35,421 nt of DNA from Mucilaginibacter sp. (GTDB taxonomy: Bacteria > Bacteroidota > Bacteroidia > Sphingobacteriales > Sphingobacteriaceae): positions 1-35,421 of the forward strand of contig NZ_JAQBOW010000065.1 in NCBI RefSeq assembly GCF_028287845.1, read 5' to 3'. Below the pieces are notes generated by a model. That model was not told the origin of the DNA. It worked only from the letters and a program-made list of their open reading frames with translations, and searched no databases. The position numbers and the translations under genes were made by a program. Below are positions 1 to 8,239 of the stretch, one piece after another; the stretch's first letter is position 1; each line of letters starts with the position of its first letter.

Positions 1-278
1 TGCTGCTGGTTGCGTTTATTGTAAACAGTAGTATCGGGCTTAAAAGTGATATTATAAAAAATTAGTTTTCCTTCCAGCACCTTTAGTTCAGCATCAGAAA
101 AATCAACCGTATATAAACCACCGGTGCCGTTTAACACGCCGTCTTTTAATTTATCGGCTAAAATTGGCGACCAGTACCTATTAACCAGAAAGGCTAAAAA
201 TAAAATCGCTACAGTAAGTGATGCAAAAACAATAAGTGTAACTCTGTGCCGCTTTTGCTTTAATAATTTAAACGCCAT
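1..278 (-). CDS. AsmA-like envelope protein, partial (N-terminus only)
   Basis: The reading frame on the minus strand starts at the ATG at 278-276 and runs off the window edge, so only about 92 residues are visible. It begins MAFKLLKQKRHR, a basic N-terminus, followed by one hydrophobic membrane segment (about residues 13-32). The soluble part then starts with short beta-strand-like stretches (YTVDFSDAELKVLEGKLIFY), like the N-terminus of the gene upstream. It begins only 3 bases after that gene's stop codon, so the two are almost certainly co-transcribed paralogues. AsmA/DUF748-type proteins are single-span inner-membrane proteins with long periplasmic beta-rich domains, implicated in outer-membrane lipid homeostasis. 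The family is inferred from architecture and the neighbour; the C-terminal domain cannot be seen. Confidence 0.7.
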   Translation of the reverse strand, partial: MAFKLLKQKRHRVTLIVFASLTVAILFLAFLVNRYWSPILADKLKDGVLNGTGGLYTVDFSDAELKVLEGKLIFYNITFKPDTTVYNKRNQQ

Positions 279-281
279 AAT

Positions 282-2147
282 TTATAAGCTCTGCTTTTGT
301 TTAATACGGTTTATCGAGTCTTTTTTTGCCTGTCGCCTTGTCTGTCGTTCCACTTTTCGTTGTTTACGGTCGGCTTTAAATTTATTGAACTTGTCTACCA
401 CCGTACTTACTTTAGCAACTATTTTGTTAACCTTATTTTCTGTTTTTTTGTCAAAACCAACACTGGGTTTTAACCCGTCAAGCAAGCCTTTGTAAAGAAA
501 ACTAAAAAACGATGCCGTTGGCTCGCGTTTCAAATTAATTGGCCCCGGCCTAAAAACGCCTTTTTTATCGGGGTTATCTTTTTCAATAATAAGCGTGTTT
601 GCAACTTTTGATATAAAGCCCTGTGTTTGCAATTCGGCACGGCCGTTTACCTTTTTAAGCAATTGTACTTTAAGGTTTTTATAGTAAAATTCTAAGTGCC
701 CTTTACCATTATAATTATTAGCATCAACATTAAAATCTAACCGTTCCACATCGGCAGATTGTACCTGTACTAATGCTAAGGGTTTTACCAGCTTATTTAA
801 TATACGGCCATCAAATTTACCTAACGTACCCGAATAGTTAAATGCTCCGTTTTTAGCGTTCAGATTAAATTTAAAATTTACCTGTAATGGCGCCGTTTTC
901 ATAAAATGAGTTTTTATGCGGGCCACCATAAAAGGATTTTTCTTTTTAGCCCGGGCATCATTGGTAACATTTACAATAGCGCCGCTGGTATTATTAAAAG
1001 TAATTACGCCGGTTTGCCCTGTGGTGGCATCGGTTTCAGAATATATAATATCCGTATGCGCGATATTTAAACGGCTCAGCTTCATATCCAGCGCAACCCG
1101 TTGTAATGATTGGTGCGGGTCGTGCCCGGTTTTAATTGATTTTTTGCCTTTATAAGCATTATTGCTATATATCTGCACATTAGCGTTAGAGACATTCATT
1201 ATACCTGCATATAGCTTCTGGTCGCGCAGAAAACGTTGCAGGTCAATATCAACTATAGTTATCTTCTTAAACTTCAAGGTGAATATATCACCTGATGTAC
1301 CCATCCGGCGATAAAACTCGTTACGGTTATATCTTGGCAAAAAGGTTACCTGATCCAATATGATCTCGCGTTTAGCGGTCGAAAAATAGATTTGCTTTAA
1401 CTCAGCATTGTATAGGCTATCCGGCGTAGCTATTTTATAATTATGTAGTATAACTTCAACGCTTTTGGTATAGTAAAACCGGGTACTGTCCAGGGCCGAC
1501 AAGGAATCAATCATCACATTAGATATATTAATATCCAAATGCTTTAGCGCGGTTTGTTTGGTTACCGGGTTACTTTGGTTAATGTAATTTACGCTGATGT
1601 CTTTCAGCGAAACAGAGTCTATACGCAACTGCTTGAATATTTTTTTAATTAACTGGTAAGGCGTTTTGGGCTTACCAACCTTTACGGTATCGTTAAAATC
1701 ATAACGCTTATTTATAATAGTAAGACTGGGGTTATCAATAGAAATATTGTTGATGTTTAATATTTTTTCTTGGTAAGCCTTGCGGGCGCCAACGTTTTTA
1801 ATGCTTAATTTTTTTACGCTGAGGATAAAAAGATTATCGGGCGCTTTTTTAGCGGCCACCAGTTTTTGATAAACAAGTGTATCAGGCACCAGTTTAAAAT
1901 CAGAAAGTGTAGCATTGCCCGAGGTAATATTCAGGTCGAAATCAGAATACTCAATATGGTACAAGCTATCGCTCGATCTGAGTACTAGCTCCTTTAACTG
2001 CGCCTGTAACAGGGGTTTCCAGCGGTTATCAGCCAAATAATGCCTGTAAAAATACCATACTGCTAATGATAACAACAAAATCATTGTTAATACAACAATA
2101 GGCCACGTGCGGATAGTTTTTTTTGTAGCAGTTTCGTGTTGTGTCAT
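282..2147 (-). CDS. AsmA-like (DUF748-type) envelope protein
   Basis: This is a 621-residue protein. I start it at the ATG at 2147; a TTG just upstream would add one residue. It has a short cytoplasmic N-terminus, one membrane helix (PIVVLTMILLLSLAVWYFY, about residues 17-35) and a long periplasmic region of alternating beta-strand-like segments (SVKKLSIKNV, NISIDNPSLTI, LDINISNVMIDSL), as in AsmA/YhdP/DUF748 proteins. The last 30 or so residues are strongly basic and probably helical (RKQRKVERQTRRQAKK). Known members act in phospholipid transport or outer-membrane assembly. It heads an operon with the related gene at 1-278 and is divergent from miaB, sharing the 113-bp gap. No enzyme motif is seen, so the function is by family resemblance only. 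Confidence 0.7.
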   Translation of the reverse strand: MTQHETATKKTIRTWPIVVLTMILLLSLAVWYFYRHYLADNRWKPLLQAQLKELVLRSSDSLYHIEYSDFDLNITSGNATLSDFKLVPDTLVYQKLVAAKKAPDNLFILSVKKLSIKNVGARKAYQEKILNINNISIDNPSLTIINKRYDFNDTVKVGKPKTPYQLIKKIFKQLRIDSVSLKDISVNYINQSNPVTKQTALKHLDINISNVMIDSLSALDSTRFYYTKSVEVILHNYKIATPDSLYNAELKQIYFSTAKREIILDQVTFLPRYNRNEFYRRMGTSGDIFTLKFKKITIVDIDLQRFLRDQKLYAGIMNVSNANVQIYSNNAYKGKKSIKTGHDPHQSLQRVALDMKLSRLNIAHTDIIYSETDATTGQTGVITFNNTSGAIVNVTNDARAKKKNPFMVARIKTHFMKTAPLQVNFKFNLNAKNGAFNYSGTLGKFDGRILNKLVKPLALVQVQSADVERLDFNVDANNYNGKGHLEFYYKNLKVQLLKKVNGRAELQTQGFISKVANTLIIEKDNPDKKGVFRPGPINLKREPTASFFSFLYKGLLDGLKPSVGFDKKTENKVNKIVAKVSTVVDKFNKFKADRKQRKVERQTRRQAKKDSINRIKQKQSL

Positions 2148-2233
2148 CAATTCTTTGATCCTGAGTTAATATAACAACAAAACATTCATTTTGTTAATTC
2201 TGCCAATCTGTCATCTAATATTTAAATTTTATG

Positions 2234-2241
2234 TATTTTTG
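2234..2241 (+). promoter_or_regulatory. Candidate -7 element of the miaB promoter
   Basis: TATTTTTG matches the Bacteroidota -7 consensus TAnnTTTG exactly. Transcription should begin about 6 bases downstream, leaving a leader of some 14 nt before the ATG at 2261. I see no clear TTTG -33 box at the expected distance, so confidence is moderate. The element overlaps an in-frame ATG at 2231, which argues against that codon being the real start. Confidence 0.4.
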
Positions 2242-2260
2242 CTGTTCAATTTTTATAACA

Positions 2261-3688
2261 ATGATGGATTTGGTTATATCGGATAAAGTACATGACGAGA
2301 GCAGGCAGGGCGAGGCTTTATTATTAGAACCGGTTGCCGGCAAAAATAACGGGCGCAAGCTATATATTGAAAGCTATGGCTGTGCCATGAATTTTTCAGA
2401 CAGCGAGATCGTTGCTTCTATTTTATCAGAGAAAGGATTTGAAACAACAACAGATTACACCAATGCTGATGTTATTTTTATCAATACCTGCTCAATCCGT
2501 GAAAATGCCGAAACACGCGTTCGTAACCGTTTGAAAGAATTTAAGGTTGCAAAATCTAAAAACCCCGGAATGGTGGTTGGCGTATTGGGCTGCATGGCCG
2601 AGCGTTTAAAAGCAAAATTTTTAGAAGAAGAAAAACTGGTTGATGTAGTAGTTGGTCCGGATGCTTACCGCGATCTGCCTAACTTGATAGATCAGGTTGA
2701 TAGCGGACAAAAAGCAGTTAATGTATTGTTATCCCGCGAAGAAACTTATGCGGATATTAGCCCGGTACGTTTAAACAGCAATGGCATTAATGCTTTTGTA
2801 TCTATTATGCGGGGCTGCGATAATATGTGCTCTTTCTGCGTAGTGCCTTTTACCCGTGGCCGCGAGCGTAGCCGCGATCCGTTCTCTATTGTTAATGAAT
2901 GTACCGATTTGTTTGATAGGGGGTATCGCGAGGTTACTTTATTAGGGCAGAATGTTGATAGTTATAAATGGACAGCGTCAGAGGAGGCTGAAGGGGCTAT
3001 TGTCAATTTTGCAAACTTGTTAGAGTTGGTCTCACAAATTAACCCTGATCTGCGCGTACGTTTTTCAACTTCGCACCCAAAAGATATTACAGACGAGGTT
3101 TTATATACCATTGCCAAATACGATAACATTTGTAACTATATACACCTTCCGGTACAATCTGGTAACAGCCGTGTGCTGGAACTGATGAACCGTACTTATG
3201 ACCGCGAATGGTACATTAACCGCATAGACGCTATACGCCGTATTATACCGGAGTGTGCCATATCAACAGATGTAATTACCGGCTTTTGTACAGAAACCGA
3301 CGAGGAGCATAAAGAAACAGTAAGCATGATGGAGTATGTGCAATATGATTTTGCCTATATGTTCATGTACTCTGAGCGCCCGGGAACATTAGCCGCCAAG
3401 CGTTATGCCGATGACATACCCGAAGCCACTAAAGCTGCAAGGTTAACAGAGATTGTAGCGTTACAGCAAAAATATTCGCTTGTGCGCTTGCAGGCTCAAA
3501 TTGGTAAAGTACAAAGAGTGTTGATAGAAGGTTTTTCAAAAAAATCAAAAAACGATTACTGCGGCCGTACCGATCAAAATGCGATGATGGTTTTCCCGGT
3601 AGATGAAAGGTATAAACCCGGAATGTATGTAAATGTGATAGCCGAACGGTGTACTACGGCAACTTTGATGGGGACGATAGTAGGTTAG
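2261..3688 (+). CDS. miaB: tRNA-2-methylthio-N6-dimethylallyladenosine synthase MiaB
   Basis: MiaB is a radical-SAM methylthiotransferase that adds a methylthio group to i6A37 in tRNAs reading UNN codons. The protein has about 475 residues from this start. The N-terminal UPF0004 domain carries the three cysteines of the auxiliary Fe-S cluster at about residues 41 (SYGCAMN), 77 (NTCSIRE) and 111 (LGCMAER). The radical-SAM motif CxxxCxxC (GCDNMCSFC) follows at about 186-193, and a TRAM domain ends the protein. All key cysteines are present. I prefer the start at 2261 (MMDLVISDK) over an in-frame ATG at 2231, because the earlier codon lies inside the predicted -7 box. It is first in the run that continues through the sigma-54 activator and lptE. 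The family call is secure. Confidence 0.97.
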   Translation: MMDLVISDKVHDESRQGEALLLEPVAGKNNGRKLYIESYGCAMNFSDSEIVASILSEKGFETTTDYTNADVIFINTCSIRENAETRVRNRLKEFKVAKSKNPGMVVGVLGCMAERLKAKFLEEEKLVDVVVGPDAYRDLPNLIDQVDSGQKAVNVLLSREETYADISPVRLNSNGINAFVSIMRGCDNMCSFCVVPFTRGRERSRDPFSIVNECTDLFDRGYREVTLLGQNVDSYKWTASEEAEGAIVNFANLLELVSQINPDLRVRFSTSHPKDITDEVLYTIAKYDNICNYIHLPVQSGNSRVLELMNRTYDREWYINRIDAIRRIIPECAISTDVITGFCTETDEEHKETVSMMEYVQYDFAYMFMYSERPGTLAAKRYADDIPEATKAARLTEIVALQQKYSLVRLQAQIGKVQRVLIEGFSKKSKNDYCGRTDQNAMMVFPVDERYKPGMYVNVIAERCTTATLMGTIVG

Positions 3689-3723
3689 AGTCAAGAGTCA
3701 AGAATCAAGAGCCAAGAATTAAG
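3689..3723 (+). repeat. Left arm: five heptamer units flanking the IVP gene
   Basis: There are five consecutive 7-bp units: AGTCAAG, AGTCAAG, AATCAAG, AGCCAAG, AATTAAG. The array begins on the base after the miaB stop codon. It is the inverted counterpart of the five-unit array at 4098-4132, so the transcript could form a long imperfect hairpin enclosing the IVP gene. See the linked finding. Confidence 0.85.
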
Positions 3724-3731
3724 ATTTTAGC

Positions 3732-4103
3732 ATGAAGCATAATTTTAAGAACTTAAAGATATGGCAACGGTCAATGGATCTTACAGATTTGGTTTTTGAT
3801 TATATTAAGGATTTACCGGATAGTGAGCGGTATAATTTAATTAATCAGCTTAATAGATGTTCTTGTTCAATTCCTTCAAATATTGCAGAAGGTTCAGGAA
3901 AAAGAACTAATATTCACTTTGCCGAGTTTTTGTCCACGGCTCTAACATCAACATTTGAATTAGAAACTCAGTTGTTGATATGTGAAAGAAGAAAATATGG
4001 CAATGCTAATAAACTAAACGAGTGTTTATCTCTTGCTTCGGAAATGGAGAAAATGATTTTCTCGTTTAGAGATTATATAATAAATGATAAAACAACATCT
4101 TGA
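3732..4103 (+). CDS. Four-helix-bundle protein (23S rRNA intervening-sequence protein family)
   Basis: The protein has 123 residues. Its sequence (FKNLKIWQRSMDLTDLVFDYIKDLP, written here as family signature FKNLKIWQRSMDL, then LINQLNRCSCSIPSNIAEGSG, family signature SIPSNIAEGSGK, and FLSTALTSTFELETQL) is typical of the IVP/S23 four-helix-bundle family first seen inside intervening sequences of 23S rRNA genes. Members form pentameric bundles related to the Avd accessory protein of diversity-generating retroelements; their cellular role is unknown. No reverse transcriptase or template repeat is seen nearby. The gene sits alone between miaB and the sigma-54 activator, exactly bounded by two inverted five-heptamer arrays, and its TGA stop lies inside the first unit of the right array. 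It looks more AT-rich than miaB. I infer that the gene and its arms form one inserted cassette. Confidence 0.9.
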   Translation: MKHNFKNLKIWQRSMDLTDLVFDYIKDLPDSERYNLINQLNRCSCSIPSNIAEGSGKRTNIHFAEFLSTALTSTFELETQLLICERRKYGNANKLNECLSLASEMEKMIFSFRDYIINDKTTS

Positions 4104-4132
4104 ATCTTGATTCTTAACTCTTGATTCTAATA
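4098..4132 (+). repeat. Right arm: five heptamer units flanking the IVP gene
   Basis: Five consecutive 7-bp units read TCTTGAA, TCTTGAT, TCTTAAC, TCTTGAT, TCTAATA. They are inverted relative to the array at 3689-3723. The first unit contains the IVP stop codon and the last ends two bases before the ATG of the sigma-54 activator. Together with the left arm and the gene, the array accounts for nearly the whole miaB-activator gap. Confidence 0.85.
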
Positions 4133-4134
4133 AC

Positions 4135-5361
4135 ATGGAAATACAAGAAATTAAACAACGCTACGGCATAATAGGCAATTCGCCATTATTGAACCGGGCT
4201 ATAAATATTGCCAACCAGGTATCGCCTACTGATATTTCTGTTTTAATTACAGGAGAAAGCGGTAGCGGTAAAGAAGTATTCTCGCACATTATACACCAAA
4301 TGAGCCCGCGCAAGCATGGGCCGTTTATTGCGGTTAACTGCGGCGCCATACCAGAGGGCACTATTGATTCTGAATTATTTGGTCACGAAAAAGGTGCCTA
4401 CACGGGTGCCGTTGGCGAGCGTAAAGGGTATTTTGAAACCGTAAACGGCGGCACCATATTTTTAGATGAAATTGCCGAAATGCCCTTAGGTACACAAGCA
4501 CGTTTGCTGCGTGTGCTGGAGTCTGGTCAGTATATAAAGGTAGGCTCATCAAAAGTAGAGAAAACCAACGTGCGGGTTATTGCCGCAACAAATGTTGATG
4601 TGTATGACGCGGTTAAGAATGGCAAATTCAGAGAAGATCTTTATTATCGTTTAAATACAGTGCCGTTGCGCATACCACCCCTGCGCGACAGGAAAGAAGA
4701 TATTTACCTACTTTTTAGAAAGTTCACATCAGATTTTACTGATAAATACCGAACGCCGCCCATACAGTTAGATGAAGAGGCGCAGCAGGTATTAATAAAC
4801 TATTCGTGGCCGGGTAACGTGCGACAGCTAAAAAATATGGCCGAGCAATTGGCTGTATTAGAGCGCGACCATGTAATTACGGCCCAAACTTTATTAACCT
4901 ACATTCCGCAGGAAGCAAATGGTAAAAATTTACCAATGCGCATAGATAACCAGGGTAAAGAAGATTTTTCTGAACGCGATATTTTGTACAAAGTATTATT
5001 TGATATGAAGCGTGATATGGTTGAGTTAAAAAAATTGGTTGCCGAAATAATAGAACATGGAGGCGTTACACCAAATTTTGCAAATCAATCGCAAGCTATA
5101 AATCAATTATACCGCGATATTGAACTGCCGGGCAATTCCGACTCGCAATTTACCATACAACAACCCGTTAATAACAATGATGGTTATAATATAACCCACG
5201 AGGCTGAAGAAGTGGAAGAATCATTGTCGCTGATAGAAAAAGAATCAGACCTGATACGTAAGGCGTTGAAAAAGCACAAAGGCAAACGTAAGCTGGCTGC
5301 AAACGAGCTGGGAATATCAGAAAGAACATTGTACAGGAAAATAAAGGAATTAAATTTATAA
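4135..5361 (+). CDS. Sigma-54-dependent transcriptional activator (AAA+ and Fis-type HTH)
   Basis: This 408-residue enhancer-binding protein drives open-complex formation by RpoN polymerase. The AAA+ domain fills the N-terminal half: Walker A GESGSGKE at 40-47, the sigma-54-contacting loop as GAYTGA (87-92; the canonical form is GAFTGA), Walker B GGTIFLDE near 105-112, and the arginine-finger region REDLYYRLN. A linker follows, and a Fis-type helix-turn-helix ends the protein (ALKKHKGKRKLAANELGIS). There is no N-terminal receiver or GAF domain, so activity is probably set by a partner protein or by expression level. It lies 2 bp after the right heptamer arm and 5 bp before lptE. The target genes cannot be told from the sequence. 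Confidence 0.93.
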   Translation: MEIQEIKQRYGIIGNSPLLNRAINIANQVSPTDISVLITGESGSGKEVFSHIIHQMSPRKHGPFIAVNCGAIPEGTIDSELFGHEKGAYTGAVGERKGYFETVNGGTIFLDEIAEMPLGTQARLLRVLESGQYIKVGSSKVEKTNVRVIAATNVDVYDAVKNGKFREDLYYRLNTVPLRIPPLRDRKEDIYLLFRKFTSDFTDKYRTPPIQLDEEAQQVLINYSWPGNVRQLKNMAEQLAVLERDHVITAQTLLTYIPQEANGKNLPMRIDNQGKEDFSERDILYKVLFDMKRDMVELKKLVAEIIEHGGVTPNFANQSQAINQLYRDIELPGNSDSQFTIQQPVNNNDGYNITHEAEEVEESLSLIEKESDLIRKALKKHKGKRKLAANELGISERTLYRKIKELNL

Positions 5362-5366
5362 GGTTG

Positions 5367-5879
5367 ATGAGAAAGTTATTAGGAATTTTTTTAACTATAA
5401 GTTCTTTGGCGTTTATTTCTTCGGGCTGCTACACGCTTAAAAGCACGGCAATTCCTCTTGAGATGAAAACAATAAATATTGGTTTCTTTGAAAATAATGC
5501 CCAACTGGTGGTAGGCAATTTGAGCCAAACCTTTACAGAGGCTTTAAAAGAGAGGGTACGTTCAACCACGCGCCTTAGTATAGTTTCAGGCGAAGGTAAT
5601 GCTAATATGACCGGTACTATAACAGGTTATCATTTTGAGCCTATCTCTATACAGGCAACCAATAATAATACTGCGCCAATTGCCGGCGCCCAACGCTTAT
5701 CAATAACTGTTCATGTTAAGTTTGTTTATGATGCCGAAAAAAAGTATAATTTTGAACAAGACTTTACCAGGTATGCAGACTATACTGGCGACATTACTAC
5801 ACAAGAACAAACCCTGATATTAACAATAGAGAAACAGTTAATTGATGATATTTTTAACAAAGCCTTTAATAATTGGTAA
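5367..5879 (+). CDS. lptE: LptE-family LPS-assembly lipoprotein
   Basis: This is a 170-residue lipoprotein. I use the ATG at 5367; a TTG three bases earlier is less likely. The N-terminus MRKLLGIFLTISSLAFISSGC is a lipoprotein signal (hydrophobic core, then lipobox ISSGC with the Cys near residue 21). The mature part (TINIGFFENNAQLV, SQTFTEALKERVRSTTRL) has the beta-alpha-beta pattern of Bacteroidota LptE. LptE plugs the LptD barrel and helps place LPS in the outer leaflet. It follows the sigma-54 activator by 5 bp and precedes the TPR-like gene by about 20 bp, so it is probably co-transcribed. Sequence identity to proteobacterial LptE is expected to be low; the call rests on the lipobox, size and context. 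Confidence 0.8.
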   Translation: MRKLLGIFLTISSLAFISSGCYTLKSTAIPLEMKTINIGFFENNAQLVVGNLSQTFTEALKERVRSTTRLSIVSGEGNANMTGTITGYHFEPISIQATNNNTAPIAGAQRLSITVHVKFVYDAEKKYNFEQDFTRYADYTGDITTQEQTLILTIEKQLIDDIFNKAFNNW

Positions 5880-5900
5880 GTATTTCATAGTTTCAACATC

Positions 5901-7250
5901 GTGAATCAACAAGTGGATAATATAAAATACGAGTTTTTATGGAAATTATTGGCAAACCCTGCCGATAATAATCATTCGCATATATTCAATTTACAATCGT
6001 TAGTTAATGATTATCCGCAAAGTGGAATATTGCATGCCATGCTTATGCCTAACGGCGATAAGCAAAATTTAATGCATGCGGCAGCCTATTTTAATCCGGG
6101 TACATTATATAAATTGGCTACGGCACCTAATAGTTTGCCGGTAGTTGCAGACGAACAGATTGTACAAAGTGATGTTTATTTTACGGTTCCAAAGCCTTTT
6201 GCTGAATATGACGGAGAGGAAGACGCAGTTGTAATAGAAGGTACTACACCGGCTGAGGCCCGGGCAGAAGCAATGGCAGCAGACAATACTTTTGCCGAGT
6301 GGAAACCTACTCCGGCTTTTACGCCGCATGATGAACAGTATAATACTTTTGCTGAATACGAAACTGTAAATAACGCATACCAGGAAAATGTAACGGAGAA
6401 TTATCCTGAACAAGAAAATGCAGTTGCTGTTGAAGAAGAAAACTCGCTTGCTAAAGAGTATAACGACTACCAGGCTAAAAATAATATTGAATCAACAGAA
6501 CCGGTTTATAGTTTTAATGATAAGGTTGAATATTTTCAACAGGATATTGATGATGAAATTTACGACGAGATAGTAAGTATTGAAGATATAGGCCTTGAGC
6601 AGTTAGCTATTTTAAATAAGGAAGCCGGTGAAAGATCAAAAAAAGAACCTGTAACCGAAGAAGCGCAGAAAAATAACTTTTTTGTTTTTGAACCTGCTTT
6701 AACCGAAAAGATCAAGACCACGTGGCAGGGAGGGGCAAATAGTGACCTATCAAGGTACCATGACGAAAAGATGCCTTATACCTTTATGTGGTGGTTGGAT
6801 AAAACCCGTAAAGAACATGCCGGCATATACCAGCCTTACATCAGTAATACAACACCTGCAGCTCCTAAAAAGAGGGGAGTAGCTGACGAATTGCAGCAAC
6901 AGTATTACGAAAATATTGTAAGCCTAAGCTCAATTAATGAACTGGATCAGGCGTCTTCAAAAACAATGGCAAACCCATGGCGTAAAGAAGACAAGATAAT
7001 AGAGCGTTTTATACAAGAGGAGCCGCATATTAAACATCCAAGCGGTATTAAGCTGGATAATGAAAATAAAGCGAAGAAAAGCTCTGAAGATAAAGACGAG
7101 ATGGTAACCGAAACACTGGCCCGTATTTATACCGAGCAAATGCTTTATCATAAAGCTATATTAACGTATAGAAAATTGATGTTGAAATTCCCGGAAAAAA
7201 GCCTTTACTTTGCAAGCCAAATTGAACAGTTAGAAAGTAAAATAAATTAA
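5901..7250 (+). CDS. Acidic protein with C-terminal TPR-like helices, unknown function
   Basis: This 449-residue protein starts at a GTG. The N-terminal 90 residues look globular (KYEFLWKLLANPADNN...LQSLVNDYPQSG). A long acidic, low-complexity middle (about 95-240, rich in Glu, Asp, Ala and Asn) is probably disordered. A second conserved-looking block contains MPYTFMWWLDKTRKEHAG near 295, and the C-terminus (ARIYTEQMLYHKAILTYRKLM...KFPEKSLYFASQIE) resembles one tetratricopeptide unit. There is no signal peptide, so it is probably cytoplasmic. It sits between lptE and secG, which suggests an envelope or secretion link, but no function is established. The start is uncertain because there is no clear ribosome binding site. 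Confidence 0.75.
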   Translation: MNQQVDNIKYEFLWKLLANPADNNHSHIFNLQSLVNDYPQSGILHAMLMPNGDKQNLMHAAAYFNPGTLYKLATAPNSLPVVADEQIVQSDVYFTVPKPFAEYDGEEDAVVIEGTTPAEARAEAMAADNTFAEWKPTPAFTPHDEQYNTFAEYETVNNAYQENVTENYPEQENAVAVEEENSLAKEYNDYQAKNNIESTEPVYSFNDKVEYFQQDIDDEIYDEIVSIEDIGLEQLAILNKEAGERSKKEPVTEEAQKNNFFVFEPALTEKIKTTWQGGANSDLSRYHDEKMPYTFMWWLDKTRKEHAGIYQPYISNTTPAAPKKRGVADELQQQYYENIVSLSSINELDQASSKTMANPWRKEDKIIERFIQEEPHIKHPSGIKLDNENKAKKSSEDKDEMVTETLARIYTEQMLYHKAILTYRKLMLKFPEKSLYFASQIEQLESKIN

Positions 7251-7259
7251 TATAAAGAA

Positions 7260-7616
7260 ATGTATTTAGTATTAGTGATCTTAGTGGTTATAGTGTGCAC
7301 GCTTTTGGGCCTTATTGTATTGATACAAAACCCTAAAGGTGGTGGTTTATCATCAAATTTTTCAAGCTCATCACAGTTAATGGGCGTACAAAAAACCGGC
7401 GATTTTTTAGAAAAAGGTACCTGGGTATTGGCAATAACCTTAATGGTTTTAGCACTGGCAATTAACATTGCAACAAAAGGTGGTATAACAAAAGTCGATT
7501 CACAATATAATGAGCAAATTCAAAAATCATTAAAAGCACCGGCTAATGCACCTGCTGCATTCCCAACTGCTCCGGCTACTGCGCCAGGACAGGCTCCGGC
7601 ACCTGCAAAAAAATAA
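7260..7616 (+). CDS. secG: Preprotein translocase subunit SecG
   Basis: SecG is a small two-helix subunit of the SecYEG channel that assists SecA-driven export. This 118-residue protein has the expected first helix (VLVILVVIVCTLLGLIVLIQ), the conserved cytoplasmic loop (NPKGGGLSSNFSSSSQLMGV) and a second helix near residues 57-70 (WVLAITLMVLALAINIA). The C-terminal tail is rich in Ala and Pro (APANAPAAFPTAPATAPG), common in Bacteroidota SecG. It follows the TPR-like gene by 9 bp and is closed by the terminator at 7636-7664, so it ends the miaB-lptE-secG run. Confidence 0.94.
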   Translation: MYLVLVILVVIVCTLLGLIVLIQNPKGGGLSSNFSSSSQLMGVQKTGDFLEKGTWVLAITLMVLALAINIATKGGITKVDSQYNEQIQKSLKAPANAPAAFPTAPATAPGQAPAPAKK

Positions 7617-7635
7617 TTTATAAAAATATAAATGG

Positions 7636-7664
7636 AAAAGCTCCCGATACATTGGGGGCTTTTT
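7636..7664 (+). terminator. Intrinsic terminator after secG
   Basis: AGCTCCC pairs with GGGGGCT (one G-U) around an 8-nt loop, with an A-run before and a run of seven T after the stem. It separates the upstream operon from groES. Confidence 0.85.
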
Positions 7665-7796
7665 TTATGAAAATGCTACTGTCATCATGGCATTGATAAG
7701 TAGAGTAATATAAACACACAAATCAGGCATTTACTTAAATCTGACAATACAACAGTAAATACATGCCAATTAGGAAATTTTGTTTGCTTGGCATAA

Positions 7797-7829
7797 TTGA
7801 TGTGCAAGTGCAATCAACAGATAACTTTT
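7797..7829 (+). promoter_or_regulatory. Weak candidate groES promoter
   Basis: TTG (7797-7799), a 22-bp spacer and TAACTTTT (7822-7829) resemble the Bacteroidota TTG...TAnnTTTG pattern with one mismatch at the last base. It would leave a leader of about 17 nt before groES. No CIRCE (TTAGCACTC/GAGTGCTAA) operator is present in the 236-bp gap. A loose dyad GGCATTTACT / AGTAAATACATGCC lies further upstream at about 7722-7767. Confidence 0.3.
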
Positions 7830-7852
7830 TATAACCAAAAAATAAATATAGT

Positions 7853-8146
7853 ATGTCATTAAACATTAAACCTATCGGAGACAGGGTAGTAGTTGAAGCT
7901 GCTCCGGCCGAAACAAAAACCGCTTCAGGTATTTATATCCCTGAAACTGCGCAGGAAAAACCACAACACGGAAAAGTTGTAGCTGTTGGTCCGGGCAAAT
8001 TTGCTGAGCAAACAGGTAACTTGATTCCCTTATCAGTAAAAACCGGCGATAAAGTTTTGTATGGAAAATTTGCTGGTCAGGAAGTTACAATTGAAGGTAA
8101 AGATTACCTGATCATGAGAGAATCTGATATTTATATAGTATTATAA
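7853..8146 (+). CDS. groES: Co-chaperonin GroES
   Basis: This 97-residue protein forms the heptameric lid of the GroEL chamber. Family features are [11 protein letters not shown] at the N-terminus, a mobile loop [18 protein letters not shown] that contacts Gro[12 protein letters not shown], and the [16 protein letters not shown] beta-strands; it ends [10 protein letters not shown]. The length is normal. It has its own upstream gap after the secG terminator and is followed by groEL after 93 bp. That gap holds inverted octamer arrays that could fold in the mRNA and affect the balance of the two products. Confidence 0.98.
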   Translation: MSLNIKPIGDRVVVEAAPAETKTASGIYIPETAQEKPQHGKVVAVGPGKFAEQTGNLIPLSVKTGDKVLYGKFAGQEVTIEGKDYLIMRESDIYIVL

Positions 8147-8226
8147 TTATTGAATTATTGTGGGAGTGAATTATTGAATTTACATCCCAATCAATAACAA
8201 TCGATAATTCAACAAATCATTAATTC
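8145..8226 (+). repeat. Inverted octamer arrays between groES and groEL
   Basis: The left arm is AATTATTG, AATTATTG, TGGGAGTG, AATTATTG (8145-8176), starting inside the groES stop codon. The right part (about 8185-8226) has the complementary sense: units close to CAATAATT, such as GATAATTC, AACAAATC and ATTAATTC (8203-8226), with a 2-bp phase slip before them. It resembles the dyad arrays at 3689, 16735 and 26352. Confidence 0.6.
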
Positions 8227-8239
8227 TAAAATTAAACAA

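Noticed and set aside
2231..2260. Earlier ATG for miaB.
   Set aside because: It lies within the TATTTTTG -7 element and adds residues (YFCCSIFIT) not expected in MiaB.
3689..4132. Heptamer arrays as a CRISPR array or a diversity-generating retroelement.
   Set aside because: The units are 7 bp with no spacers, and there are no cas genes, reverse transcriptase or template/variable repeats. Only the Avd-like fold of the IVP protein recalls DGRs.
7617..7852. CIRCE/HrcA operator upstream of groES.
   Set aside because: No TTAGCACTC or GAGTGCTAA half-site is present; the only dyad there is unrelated in sequence and spacing.
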